From assembly GCA_905182985.1 (NCBI GenBank), contig CAJJDN010000018.1:124001-188000 (forward strand): a DNA stretch of 64,000 bases, written 5' to 3'. Positions 48,017 through 60,054 of the stretch are shown piece after piece (positions within the stretch are counted from its first letter, which is position 1; each line of letters starts with the position of its first letter). The notes beneath the pieces are model-generated. The model was not told the origin of the DNA and made no database searches. It worked only from the letters and a program-made list of their open reading frames with translations. The stretch comes from Paramecium sonneborni (taxonomy: Eukaryota > Ciliophora > Oligohymenophorea > Peniculida > Parameciidae). The translations under genes and the position numbers were made by a program.

Positions 48017-48681
48017 TCATTAAATTTAAAACACAGAACAGTTTTTATTGTGTTTTAAATTAATATTTTCTATTTTGACTTCTTCTATTTCTTCTTCTTT
48101 TTTAACAGTTTCTACTTATAATTCTTCCTCAATTTTGGTTTAAATCTATTTTGATTTTTTGTAAAAGTTTTTAGTGTTTAATTTTCCAATCCTTTTTAGG
48201 ATTCTAGTTTATTAAGAATACATTACTCATTCATCCTATTCTTTAATTAATAGGATTTTACAAATTTATCAAGAAATCCTTTTGATGCACAAAAATGCTA
48301 ATTTTTGAATAACTCTAATGCTTTGCCTCTTAATTCTTATCTCGATATCTTTTTGCCTGTTTGTTAAACTTTCTCTATAACCCAATCAATCAACTACTTC
48401 TCTGCATAGGGATTAAGTTTTTTTCTGCCACATCCTTTTTTTCTTTCTGTACCACATCTAAGCCATCTTTTTAAATTTTTAATGGTGGTTCCAAAAGCTT
48501 AACTTACTGTTTTAAAATCATTAAATAAAGGATTTGGTCCTAGCATTAACAAAGCCTCATCTTTTTCTTTTTTTGATAATACGTTGTAATGCTCTCTCCT
48601 TAATTGAGTAAGATCTACAACAATTTTACACTCTTCTTGAATTTGTATAATGATGTTGGAAGTCTCGTCTTAGTGTTACAT
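48017..48681 (-). CDS. CENP-B/Tc5-type helix-turn-helix DNA-binding protein
   Basis: Starts MQHQDETSNIIIQIQEECKI. Residues about 55-150 read FNDFKTVSQAFGTTIKNLKR, WLRCGTERKKGCGRKK, LNPYAEKQLIDWVIEKVQQT, GKKISRQELRGKALELFKNQ and FCASKGFLDKFVKSY. This is the classic arrangement of a psq/HTH followed by a CENP-B-type HTH (linker GCGRKKLNPYAEKQL, then WV...ISRQELRGKALEL...A.SKGFLDKF), known from pogo/Tigger transposases and CENP-B. No DDE catalytic domain follows; a 23-nt intron leads to an acidic-basic tail ending HNKNCSVFQIQ. So probably a domesticated transposase DNA-binding domain. TGA 48019-48017. Confidence 0.75.
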
Positions 48682-49061
48682 TAATAAACTAGGTAATAAT
48701 TGGAACACTCATGAAATCAATTTGGGAAAATTATTAACATGATTATAATAATATATACAATTTTTTATTGTCTTAAAGTTGTTTTTTATAATAAAACTTC
48801 TTTCATAAATAGAATTTGTAATTCATTAATAAATAATTCAGATTGTTTATACTAATTGTATTAATCTATAATTCTACCATAATTTAATCTAAAATATCAA
48901 AGAAATAAATTAAAGAACTATTATTAATTGTTAATTATAAGAAATTAAGATAGATGAACATAAATAACAAATAAATCTAAATAAAATTTCTTAATAATAA
49001 ATAAAGATTTAAAAAAAATAGAGTATGAAATAAAGAAGAAATAAATTAATAGCAGTTAAGA
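48682..49061. other. Intergenic, nothing recognised
   Basis: About 380 bp of AT-rich DNA upstream of the HTH gene and downstream of the MORN gene. No motif named. Confidence 0.5.
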
Positions 49062-50404
49062 TCATAGAAGTTTAATTAGTTTTCCTTGTTTCCAAATGCC
49101 TTTAGTAGAATTTTATCCAATACATTTATAGAATTCTCCTTATCCATGCTAAAGTCCTTATTTCCATAATCCAATATATTTACGGCCATCAGCAAATTAG
49201 AAAATACCAAAGCCATGTTTTTAATCATTAAAATACTCACCTTCATAATATCTTCCATCTGGCCATGTTAATCTGCCTTTACCATTCATTTTTCCATCTT
49301 ACCAATTTCCTTCATAAACTCTACCATCTTGCCATCTCTAGATAAATCTACTGTAAATAATACATATATTCCTTTTCCATTAAAATCATCAAATTCAAAT
49401 TCTCCTTCATAGATTTCTCCAGTTATGAATGTAATTTTTCCTAATCCATGTTTTTCTCCATTTAAGAAATTACCTACATATACTGATCCATTCATATACC
49501 ATTCCATTCCTTCTCCATTAGGTAGATCTCTTTCCCAATTCCCTTAATTGATAATTATACATAATAATACCTTCATATTTACAACCATTATTATACATAT
49601 AAATCCCTTATCCATGCATTTTATTATTCTACCATTCACCTCTATAAGTATTACCCTCTTTACTTTTAAATTCTCCTCTACCATGCAAACAACCCTTACT
49701 GAATTCCCCTTAATAAAAAGATTAATCAGAGAAAGTATATTTTCCTTTTCCATCTGGCATTTAATCCAACCATTCACCATTGTAAATGTTACCACCAACT
49801 AACTTAATAGAATCTAATTTAATTCTTTTATTAATTGTTTATAATTTAATCTTATCCCTAGGTTCTAATATTTCATGAGTTAAAACACATCGAAATCTAA
49901 AGGATTACATTTTCTTAGATTATTAATTCTATGAAGATCGTATAGATTTTATAGGTGGAGATGTACTCTATTACAAAGGTGTTTATTCCACTTATTCAGA
50001 ATCACCATCATCTAATGAATCTGATTCTTTTGGTTATAATTTAGCACTAAATTCTCTTCCGAAATGAGAAAGACTTTTCCTTTTCCCATGATAATCAATC
50101 ATAAGCAATACATTTCGATTCTCCTAAGGATCTATTCTTGGAGAATAAGAGTTAGTATGATGTTCAATTAAACAGTCATCTGTTGAATTACTTCTCTTTT
50201 AATTCATGGATCTTCTTTTCGCTAATTCTTATCTACTTCTCTTACTTATACTCTTACTTAAATCTTTATCTACAAATATATGCACGATATGCTGTCTAAA
50301 TTCTTATTGCCATTTTAATATGATTTTCCTCCAATAAATTCACGGGATTGTTCTATATTGCTACTTATTACAACGGTTCTTGTCTCTACATACATTAATT
50401 GCAT
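49062..50404 (-). CDS. MORN-repeat protein
   Basis: Starts MQLMYVETRTVVISSNIEQS, with a Ser/Arg-rich head of about 150 residues including a 29-nt intron. About nine MORN repeats follow: IYNGEWLDQMPDGKGKYTF, FYQGEFSKGCLHGRGEF, TYRGEWQNNKMHGQGIY, YEGNWERDLPNGEGMEW, VYVGNFLNGEKHGLGKI, YEGEFEFDDFNGKGIY, VYEGNWQDGKMNGKGRL, YYEGEYFNDQKHGFGIF and YIGLWKQG. Introns of 28 and 26 nt fall between repeats. MORN repeats bind membranes or act as scaffolds; in ciliates they occur in cortex and axoneme (radial spoke-like) proteins. Start chosen as the first ATG in the joined frame. TGA 49064-49062. Confidence 0.85.
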
Positions 50405-50802
50405 GAACCCATATAAATATTATTTATTATAACTAATTAATTTACATCCCTTCTAAATACTTTTATCTTTTTTCTATATTAAATCACTTTTCACTTTAAT
50501 TTATTTTTAATATCTTTCATATCTCATCCCATTCTTACAATTAAATTAAAATTCTCATCCATTACCAACCTTATTATAAATACAAATTAACTTTATCCCC
50601 TCCTATTCTAACTACCTCAAATATTTTATTTAATTTGATTCATAATCTATTCCTATTTATTTTTTTATCGAAATAAAGATGTTATTCATAATAATCAAAT
50701 ATTTGACTCTTTTCAAACATTATTTAATAGAGTAAAAAAGATTCAATATACATTTTACTTAAAAATAAATAGAAATATTTAAATTAAAAATAGATAAAAT
50801 AA
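50405..50802. other. Intergenic between divergent genes
   Basis: About 400 bp, AT-rich, between the MORN and enkurin start codons. Both promoters are expected here; two axonemal-type genes may share it. Confidence 0.4.
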
Positions 50803-51698
50803 ATGTAACAGGAAAGCATATATAATTTGATTCCTAAAGAGTATGTACCACCACCCAAAGAACCAATGTATAGATCAGCATATCCTAATGGTTTGGTACC
50901 TACTGCCAGCACATTTAATAATCATACAACAAGTCGACCTTAAGTTACAATACATTATTATTTAGGTCAACAATATAAATGGTGATTTCCAATTAGCAAA
51001 AGGACCTCATACTCATAAAGGATAATCTAATTCTCTTGGAAAACCTAAAGGTAATTTATGAGATTTAATAAGGTTCATACAAACCTGATGCTACCATGTT
51101 TAGAATGAAGAATACTGGAACTATGGGATCTAATTAATTGCCTGAAAGTAATCATATCTTTCTTAAGTGTAGTTTAATAATTCAAATATCCATAATCATG
51201 CAAAGCAGCAGTTCCAAAAAAAGATGAAAAACCAATACATGGACTTAAATCTAATAAGAATTTTATTGTTACAAATGCAGTTGAAAATATTCTTTCAGCT
51301 CCAAAATAAATTACAGAAGAGAAAGAATGGACTCAAAAAAAAGATTATGGAAAAGTACCAGATTATTTAACAAAAATCTAAAGTAGCATCAATAATGAAT
51401 ATGAAATCATCAGAAATATGCACTTGAGTGAAGCTGAAGATAGAGATAAATAAAAATATTTGATGACGTCTGAAGAAGTTGAACATTTGAAATTAGGTTT
51501 GAAAAAAAAATGGGAATCTGTAAATAAAGAATATTAATCAATTACACATATTAGAATGATTGACACTGTTGGATTAAAAAGAAAGTATATTATTAATTCT
51601 ATTTAAGGAAAGAATAGTGTGAAAAGGAATTGGCCTTATTGGAAAAGGATATAGAAAAATTAAATAAAAACTATGTTTTCATAGACACATAGAAATGA
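50803..51698 (+). CDS. ENKUR: Enkurin (axonemal microtubule inner protein)
   Basis: Starts MQQESIYNLIPKEYVPPPKE; the ESIYNLIP motif is the hallmark N-terminus of enkurin. The C-terminal enkurin domain reads DYGKVPDYLTKIQSSINNEY, MTSEEVEHLKLGLKKKWESV, NKEYQSITHIRMIDTVGLKR and LLEKDIEKLNKNYVFID. Introns: 22 nt near 50942, 22 nt near 51051, 25 nt near 51150 and 23 nt near 51588. In the well-studied orthologue (FAP106) it lies inside the B-tubule near the inner junction of ciliary doublets. Length about 265 residues, as usual. TGA 51696-51698. Confidence 0.93.
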
Positions 51699-51871
51699 TT
51701 ATTTTTTTATATAAAGAGAAAAATAGGAAGACAATCTAAATTTAATCTATTATTTTGTGAAATTTTTAATTGATAATAAGTTTACTTTATGTAAACATTC
51801 TTATTACGATAAATTAATGCTATATATTTAAAATACTAAATAAAGATAGTAATATATTTTTTAAGACAATT

Positions 51872-52390
51872 ATGAGAAAGAAAATTGATAGAATTAATTT
51901 AGAATTTGAAAAACCTTAAGTAAAATTCATTGAACAATTCAGAATGAGAGTGAACGGAGGAAGTAATATAGATTCATAAAATTACAAAATTGAAGATAAA
52001 ATTTAAAAGAAAATCAAAAACAATGATGATGATCCACTTGTTATATAATAAGATGAAGATGAAGATAAATATGATGTAGAAAATGCTTTAGTTATTGATG
52101 GAAATGGAAATGATGGTAATCTCGAATTTAATATGAACAAATTCAAACCTGAATATGTAGGATCAAAAAAATAAAAGAAATAGGATTAAAAAAGCAAGAA
52201 TATTAAGTCTGTTATTGGACAATAAGAAGAAAAAAATGAAAAAGAGAAGTAGGAAGAAGATTTAAAAAAATAATTTGCTTAATTATCACAAACCTAGAAA
52301 CCTACTTTAGCGAAGAAATCAAAAATAGATGAAATTGTAAAGAAAACTAATAAACCAACAATACTTTCTTTTGATTAGGATGATTTTTGA
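51872..52390 (+). CDS. DUF4604 (KIAA1143-like) protein
   Basis: Intronless frame of 172 codons. The start LEFEKPQVKFIEQFRMRVNG and the end ILSFDQDDF match the ends of the KIAA1143/DUF4604 family (xxPxFLxxFKxRVG ... LSFDxEDE), with an acidic middle (NDDDPLVIQQDEDEDK) and Lys-rich linker. Members are short nuclear or splicing-associated proteins with no known activity. TGA 52388-52390. Confidence 0.7.
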
Positions 52391-53009
52391 TGCTATTGTT
52401 TTGATATAAAATACAAAAATAAATTCAATATAGTGATCCTAAGGTCTCTAAGGATTTTACTTGTACGTATAAAAATCCATCTTCTTTGTCTTGCATTTTT
52501 TACTGTAATTGCCCCATAGTAAAATCTTAAAGCTATATGAATTATTACTACCTTTTTAGGGTAGAGCCTTGTTTATAAAAAAGAAAAGTGAAATATTTTT
52601 GGCTTTAGGTATTTTTTTTTTTATCTATTAGTTCATTTCAGCCTCAAAATTAATCATTAGCTAGTCTGGATCAGCTAAACATCTCTTTATTATAATGTAT
52701 TATTACAGCTAATAGGAGGCTGAGTTATCAATAAATTGTTCTAATATTATCAAAATTTTAGTAGGATGTATTATTTGTTTTTTTGAATATATTCTTTTTC
52801 TTTCTTCTAATGAGTGATTCACTTTAAATTATGATTTTGTCTATACATACATTTTTTAAATTAATAAAAATCAAACCTAAAAACATGAAAAATGTCATTA
52901 TTTCTATTAATATAATATTTTTATTTCCTAAGAATTATAAATACTATATAATACTTACATTTAGTATCAAAATAATTTTTATTAAGTTTAAAATCGAGCA
53001 CAAATAAGA
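52391..53009. other. Intergenic region with small hairpins; possible structured RNA
   Basis: 620 bp without a gene. Less AT-rich than other spacers. Short inverted repeats: atcct/aggat around 52437, ctacc/ggtag around 52549, and tcagcctc/gaggctga bracketing about 52639-52724. These could be parts of structured RNAs such as snoRNAs, but no box motif is secure. Confidence 0.3.
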
Positions 53010-55089
53010 ATGATTGAAGCTCAATCAAAAATCTAAAAAATAGTTTAAAAATATTCCTACTTCTTAAATGACATTATAGGAGAAGGTTATTCATCATCTG
53101 TTTATAAGGGCATCAATTTTTAAACTAATTAAATTGTTGCTATAAAGGTTATAAATTTTTCCACATTAACAACTCCTATTTCACAAACTCTTTTAAAAAA
53201 TGAAATCGCTATCTTAAAACAATTAGATCATGTAAATTTAATGAAAGTTTACGAGATTTTTGAAACTAAAAATAATACTTATATAATATGTGAATATTGT
53301 AATGATGGTGATCTTGCTAATATTTTGTAAAAAACCAATTTTAACTAGATAGAAATTCTTAATATTTTTCTTCAAATAGCTAAGGGTATTAAAGCTTTAC
53401 ATGATCAAAGTATATTCTCTTAATTCTATAATATTTTTAGAAATCATCCACAGAGATATAAAACCTGCAAACATTCTGAGATCTGATGGAATTTACAAAC
53501 TTTCTGATTTTGGATTTGCAATTATTGAAAATGATTTTGAGAGTATTATAAAAAGATTTAGCGTTGGAACTCCAGTTTATATGGCACCTGAATCAGTTCA
53601 GTTAAATTGTTATTCAGAAAAATCAGATATTTGGTCTTTAGGTGTACTTCTTTACTTTATGGTATATAAAGAAATTCCTTTTAATTTTAAAAAGGATGGA
53701 GATTTATATAGTAAATCATAATAAATCAACTCTAAAATTATGAATGATAAATCATTGATTAAAAAAATTTAGGATATTCTTATAGGTATGTTAGAATTGG
53801 ATTAATAAAAACGATCAAGTATAGATGAAATTCTGTCTATATTAAATTAATAGAAAAAATTGAAATTTAATAATTAACATAAGCTTATTCCGTGTAAGAT
53901 CTTACGTAGATCAAGTGGTTATGATTAAATTCATGATAATTCTCAAAATGATAATTTTGGAAATTTACAAAAAATTTTAAAAACCTTACCTGATGAATTG
54001 CCAGAAATTGATGAAACTAAAGAACCTATCTCATTCCGTAATAATAACAAATAGTCTACATAAAAGTTTAATTAAATTTAATCAAATCAATTATTTAATG
54101 GTAAACAATAATTTGAGTCATCACCTTAAGAAATTAAAGATAAATCAAAAAAATAAATTCGAATTGTTAATCCTACATATTAGTCAATTTACATAACAAA
54201 GTTAAATCCTTAATAAAATCAATAACCATCTGAAAATAGTGATACACATTAACATAGTAATCCAAATAGTACTAATGATACAATTAAAAATTATTAGATT
54301 TCAAATTGTTAATCTCAGAATAAGGTTAGTTCTAATTCTCCATTATTTCCTAAAACAAGTATAAATTACAAATAAGAAGCTCCTCCAACCCAAATTAATT
54401 AATGTCTAAGAAATTTATTTGTTTCACCATTAAGATAAAGAAAAAGTCCTACAGTGTGTTCTTTATCAGATTTAAAAAATTTATCGATAAAACAAAATTA
54501 AATTCTATCAAAAAGAGGAGATTATCTTAAATAAAGAACTAAAACTGATATATCGGTTAATAAGTTAACGGATTTAGAATAATAGAACTAAGAAAAGGAT
54601 TAAGAAAAATAAAAATAAAAAACTCTACTTGATTCTTTAGCAGCAACAATAAGACCAACATATAAATTTTTGATATTTTTAAATTCAGTTTTAAAAAAAT
54701 TTGACTCTAATGATACTGAAGATAAACAAAAATGCTATTTTTTATTAAGAAAGTTTTTAGCAGTAAAAGCTTTTGCAATTAAAAATTATTGTCCCTCTTA
54801 AATATAAGATGATTTATAACATTGGATTCTTAACTTTGAATAATATTTTGAAAAAGTTGGATGTGTATTTTACAATCATCATGATAAAAAGTTGAGTCAA
54901 TATTTTAATAATAATTTAGAACAATTTACAAAAGGTTTTTCTTAATTAATGTATAATTACTTATAAGTAGTGAATTAATAGTTATTATCTAAAGAACTAC
55001 AAATTATTTAGGAAGTAATCTATGATAACTTAAAGTAATATAATCATCCTATTTTATTTGCTAGAAGATGGGAGAATGATTAATAATGA
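53010..55089 (+). CDS. Ser/Thr protein kinase, ULK/ATG1-like
   Basis: Starts MIEAQSKIQKIVQKYSYFLN. The kinase domain shows IIGEGYSSSVYKGINF, QIVAIKVINF, TYIICEYCNDGDLANIL, IIHRDIKPANILRSDG, YKLSDFGFAIIEND, SVGTPVYMAPESVQLN and SDIWSLGVLLYFMVYKEIPF. A 31-nt intron near 53411 sits just before HRD. All catalytic residues are present. The rest (about 400 residues) is Gln/Ser-rich and ends with a helical region (KCYFLLRKFLAVKAFAIKNY) that could be an ATG13-binding or MIT-like part; that is a guess. The gatekeeper region and lack of a long activation loop suggest the ULK branch. TGA 55087-55089. Confidence 0.75.
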
Positions 55090-55260
55090 ATTTTTTCTTA
55101 AAATGTATTTAATTATTTATTGTTAATTAATTTTATTAATAAAGAAGAATTATATCAAATTAAAAATAAAAGATATTTTTTATTAAATTATCTCAAATTT
55201 GAATAAAGGATATAAGTATATTATGATTGTTAATTGATATAAAATCTTTATATGTTAAAA

Positions 55261-56615
55261 TCAACTGAAATCTCTATCTGGGAATATATGAGGAGCAATT
55301 AAAGTCCAAATATAAAGAAGAGCAGCTAACCAAGAAGTGACCATTTTGACCTAAATAATTAAGCTAATTAAATACCCAATATGCTAATTTGTTTGGCTAA
55401 TATGCTTGAAAAGAGGTTTCATTGAAATCTGGTTAACTCCAATTAGTCAATAAAATCATCATGTAAATAATAGTGATGAACATGATAAAATGAAAGAGTA
55501 AATATTGATTAGTTTTATATGGCTACATTTCTGCTTCTTTTACTATTGCTTAAGCTTCTTCTAATTTTTATTAATTTTATAATAACTATTATTGTTCTTC
55601 ATCTTGATTTGATTCTCTTTATTGACTTTCTAGTTTTTCATTTTTTGATTCTAGCTATACAATATTAGTTGCTGATGAATTAGATGTTCCAAAGGTCAAA
55701 TATAGTAGAGAGACAATTGTTAATAAAACGCCTACAACTATTTCGACAATTCTGGTGCCTTAAGATTTTGATAAGGAATTGCATTCATTATCAGGCCAAG
55801 ATGATTAAGCTTAATAAGCTTGAAATACAATATAAATAGCCATAGCTCCAGAAGTAAGTAATGATCCTTATGGATTCCATCCTAATAATTAAACACCAGT
55901 TGCTCCAACAATCAAAATTATTGTAAATATATTCATAAAAATGTTTGCTCCACATCCAGAGAACCACATAAAATTAAAAACATTCAATGTTAATGCCCCT
56001 CCATATAAAACTATTGTTGTTATAATCAATATATATTTCATATATTCTCCTCCATCATCATATATTTTTATCCAACATTAACCCCAAAGATAAAATACAT
56101 CTATTAGCATAATAATTTAAAAAACCATGAATAGTCCACTTATAACTATTGAAAAATACACATATCCTTAAAAAAATTCATTCGATATAAATAGACTTCC
56201 AAAAAAGAAAAGAGCAATGAACCTATATTATAAATTCAAAATTACAAAAATTTAATAGGCCATAAACCTTCATTTGCAATTTTTGCTATCTCCCCTCTTA
56301 TTAACATAAAGATCATTAAAAATATATACATCCACATCATAACAAAACATATACGATAAATGCTTGAAACTCCTAAACATTAGGAATTCTAATCTACTGG
56401 ACATTCAATAAATTTTAAATAGTTATCGAACAAACCTTAGAGAAAATAACAAAATATCATTGTAACAAATATTGTGACATAATTTAGTAATATGTAAGCC
56501 AACTTTATCTATTCTTTAAATGTAGAACCACAACAACTTTTGCAACAACAACATAGAGTCTTACAACATGCCATTCCTGTACAACATAAAATATCTGCCA
56601 CTGCTGTGAGGCACA
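55261..56615 (-). CDS. Serine incorporator family membrane protein (SERINC)
   Basis: Starts MCLTAVADILCCTGMACCKT, the Cys-rich N-terminus of the family, then CCCCKSCCGSTF. Ten or so membrane segments follow: AYILLNYVTIFVTMIFCYFL, SIYRICFVMMWMYIFLMIFM, PIKFLFIALFFFGSLFIS, YILIITTIVLYGGALTLNVF, MWFSGCGANIFMNIFTIILI and a C-terminus YWVKMVTSWLAALLYIWTLI, APHIFPDRDFS. Introns of 23 nt and 25 nt. SERINC proteins are plasma-membrane lipid scramblase-like proteins. The luminal loop between TM segments (ESDQNS-rich, Gln-rich) is long. TGA 55263-55261. Confidence 0.9.
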
Positions 56616-57230
56616 TTTTTTCTATATTTTTTCAATAAATATTATAAATTAATATATATTGTCTAAAAATTCCATAATACACTCAACCAAAATTTATTAA
56701 CACTAATTTGCCTCTAATATTAATACAAAATGTTTAAATATTTCGACATAGAATGCTTTATTATTTTTTTATTTATATTTTTCCTTTGGTTTGAATTTTA
56801 TTGAAAAAATATACCAAATTTAATCTTAATAATATTTTTTAGGATAGAAGTAAAAAAAAATAGATTTCAGATAGAAAAAATAACTCATAAGAAATCTGAA
56901 AATTTATCATCAAATAATTTCTAAATAGAAATGATTTTTATTCTGATTATTATACATACGTAGATTTTGCAAAGGATTTAATAATAATTATTAATATAGC
57001 AAAATAAATAGTTTTAAATTTAAGGATAATATATATATATTATAATCGACTCTAAATTTTTTAATATTTTGGATTCTATTTTATATATACTTACATATAT
57101 AGTTAATAACAAAACTTCCGAATTTTTATAGCTTGGTTATCTTTAAAAATATACCCTTTTAATGATAATAAACATTTATTAAATAAAATTTATATATTAT
57201 ATCGTTTTATTTATATATTATTTTATATAA
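56616..57230. other. Intergenic between divergent genes
   Basis: About 610 bp, AT-rich with (AT)n runs near 57033. A short hydrophobic ORF at 56729 (MFKYFDIECFIIFLFIFFLW) has no support as a gene. Both promoters are expected here. Confidence 0.4.
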
Positions 57231-58742
57231 ATGGGTAATTGTTACGGAAGTCGAAAAGATCCTGTTCCATTAGCTTTTGATTAAGCTGAATATTAAGCAC
57301 TCAATAATCAGTTCCACTATTATTGTGAATTAAGCAGCTAGTAAATAAAATACCTATTTAAGAACTCGTGATGTAAAAGGATTGAACTAAAAATCCTTTG
57401 AAGATATTTTTTGTGAAAATCCAACATTTGGGATTAAATTATTCAAATTTTTAGAATCATATTCTGGATCTGAAGGTTTGATTAAGAAAGAGCCATTGTT
57501 TGAATTTTGTAATATGCTAACTTATAATAAGTGGAACTATTGGTTAAAGATGTCTAGACTAATATTCCAACATTTAAGAACTTAGAGAGATTTGAATTAA
57601 TGTCTTTAATTTCTTTGCAAGATTCAAAGTTTTTAACAACCAAAGAAGAATTAGCTCAATTGCAATTGACATATTTAGACACTATTGGAGTGATTAAAGT
57701 AATTACTTAATCTATTAATAAGGATTTAATTAAAATGCATTAAATTGGTAAAAAAGCTGCTTATACGAATGAGAGATATATTAAAACTTTGGTTGATATG
57801 CTTTATAGTAAAAAATTAAATAATTATTTAGAAAATGAATCAGGTTCTTTTTCTTGGGTTAGTTTAGTAGATTTTGTAACAAAATAAATGCCAGGAACTA
57901 AAGAAGCAATTAAAATTTATTTTCAAGCGAAATTTATGGGAAAATAAATAAATGTATTATTTGATAATAAATAAAGAACTTTATTCCTGTTGTCAATACA
58001 CCATCTTATTTTTTGACTGATGAATTATGTTTTCAATTACTACTTAGTACAAATTCAGTCTTAAAAAATTGTTCCTAATTAACTTTGCTTTATTCTAGTA
58101 TTGCTCATTAGGGTGGGTTTAATTAAATGATCTAAGCAATGAAAGGTGATAAATTATATATTTAATTTAGATAGTAAATTACCTACTTTAGTTTTGGTTT
58201 AACATTAAGAGATTTATGATTAAAAATAAAAACATTAAACTTTTGGTGCAATTACTAATTTAAGATGGTATGATACTAAATAATATTTTGGAACAAAAGA
58301 TGATTGTGTATTTAGTCTCTATCCTTATTACAAAATATTTAAATCAAAAAAAGGAGAATAAAATTATTGTTATTTAGATTCATAAAAAGGTTTTGGCTTT
58401 GGAGGTAAAAATGCTGAAGGATTCAGAATTTGGATTGATAAAAACTTTGATAATTCATATTGTAATTAATTTGATGACACTTACGAAAATGGTCCAATTG
58501 TGCTTCCATATGTTAAAAAGCTTAATATAAAAATTATTGAAATTTGGGGTATTTAACATCCACCTGAGGATTTGGATGATAATACAGAAGTTAATGTAGA
58601 CTTAAAAGATCCTCTTTTATAAAAACCTGATGAAATATAATTCCCTGATTCTAATGCAGATTATTATTGGGTTGGTTAAGATTAAAAAATTAATGAAAAG
58701 AATTCAGGATATTATTGGGAAGTTTAGGAAGAAACAAAATGA
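57231..58742 (+). CDS. TLD-domain protein with myristoylation-type N-terminus
   Basis: Starts MGNCYGSRKDPVPLAFDQAE: Gly2 for N-myristoylation and Cys4 for palmitoylation. A helical middle of about 220 residues (FCENPTFGIKLFKFLESYSG region, then DLIKMHQIGKKAAYTNERYI) is followed by a TLD domain: FIPVVNTPSYFLTDELCFQL, TLLYSSIAHQGGFNQMIQAM, TFGAITNLRWYDTKQYFGTK, DDCVFSLYPYYKIF, GFGFGGKNAEGFRIWIDKNF and KLNIKIIEIWGI. Introns: 22 nt near 57341, 23 nt near 57510, 23 nt near 57951 and 25 nt near 58146. TLD proteins protect against oxidative stress and bind V-ATPase; membrane anchoring fits that. TGA 58740-58742. Confidence 0.85.
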
Positions 58743-59400
58743 TTAGAAATAAAAAATATATTAAAACATTTTTAATTATAATTTTTTTGATCATTAAGTC
58801 TCAAAGACATATGGAAAATTAATTATTTGTAAAAATTTATATATATAATTATTCAAACTTAAAATATTAAACTATTAAAAATCTAATTAGCCATCTAAAA
58901 TGCTAACTTTGGTACAATTTAAAAAACCATACTTAATTCATTAAAATAAAAATTGAATCAGCAAAAAAGTTAATATTACCCTACAAACATTTAAAGAATT
59001 ATTAATAATTTTCTGTTAGAATTCAGTATACCAATCTAATTGATTAGAAATTCTCTACTTTTATCTAAAGATTAATAATTTAATTTTCAAAACTTTCTAT
59101 ATGTGTGTTTTAATAAAATATTTACAATTTAAAATTAGGATTTAAGAACTTAAATTATAATTAAAATAAAGATTATAATTTATTGAAAATTTAGTCATTT
59201 ATTATTATTGCAATAAAAATGTTGAATTAAATGATTTAAATCATTCTAAAAAAAGAATAAAAGGGAATTTCAAAATAACTAGTGATTTCGATTTAAATTC
59301 TTATTTAAGAAAAATTCCTAAAAGATTCTATAAAAGTACTTATTATAATAAATAGCATTCAGAATAAAAATTATCATTACAATAACAATAAGTTAGGCTC
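58743..59400. other. Intergenic, nothing recognised
   Basis: About 660 bp between convergent stops, AT-rich. No coding-like frame or RNA signal seen. Confidence 0.5.
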
Positions 59401-60054
59401 TCATTTATTGCAATCGAGTAAAGAGAGTTCATAAACAATATTTTGAGTAGTTGTTTATAATGAATTTATCAAATTGGTGCTTTCGTCATATAATTCCTTT
59501 TAAATTTAATTCCAATGATCATCAGCTTAATTTATTTCTTCCAAAATATTAGCTAAACTTGTATTTTCAGATTCAAATTATTGACATTTCTTTATAGAAT
59601 TCACAAGTTTTTCTACGGGGTAAGTCTTAAATTCTGCAATAGGTAATTTTAAAACTTTCTCTGCTTGATGTAAGCGATATTTAAGATCTGAGACTTCATA
59701 GTGTTGTTTTTCATTAATAAGTTACTCTAAAGAATCCAATGCCATACGAGTTGGTTTATTTATTTCAATTTAATTTAGGTATATGTTCTTAATTTCGTTT
59801 ATACATTAAGTCAATTGTTTTGCTTTTGTTTATTACAGTTTTTTTTCTAAATAATTGATTTACTCAAGTAGTGCTTTTTTTTCTTATTAATGAATTTTAT
59901 CTATATCATCAATGATTTTCATCAACTATATGTTTGAAAACTCCACTTAAACAGATGCATCTTGAATACTTTTAGTAGGTAAAGGGTTTCTTTTTGTTGA
60001 AGTTAATTCGTTCCTTTATTATTCAGATGAATAATGATTTATTTGATTAAACAT
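59401..60054 (-). CDS. Coiled-coil protein
   Basis: Intronless frame of 217 codons. Starts MFNQINHYSSEQQRNELTST. A central coiled coil (IIDDIDKIHQQEKKALLEQI, then NYLEKKLQQTKAKQL) and a second helix (DLKYRLHQAEKVLKLPIAEF). Ends VYELSLLDCNK. Probably structural; no family recognised. Confidence 0.65.

Noticed and set aside
49548..49802. 84-aa plus-strand ORF rich in Ile and Thr
   Set aside because: It is the complement of MORN repeats of the minus-strand gene.
56729..56800. Short hydrophobic ORF upstream of the TLD gene
   Set aside because: Only about 24 residues before a TGA, followed by low-quality frame; likely chance in AT-rich spacer.
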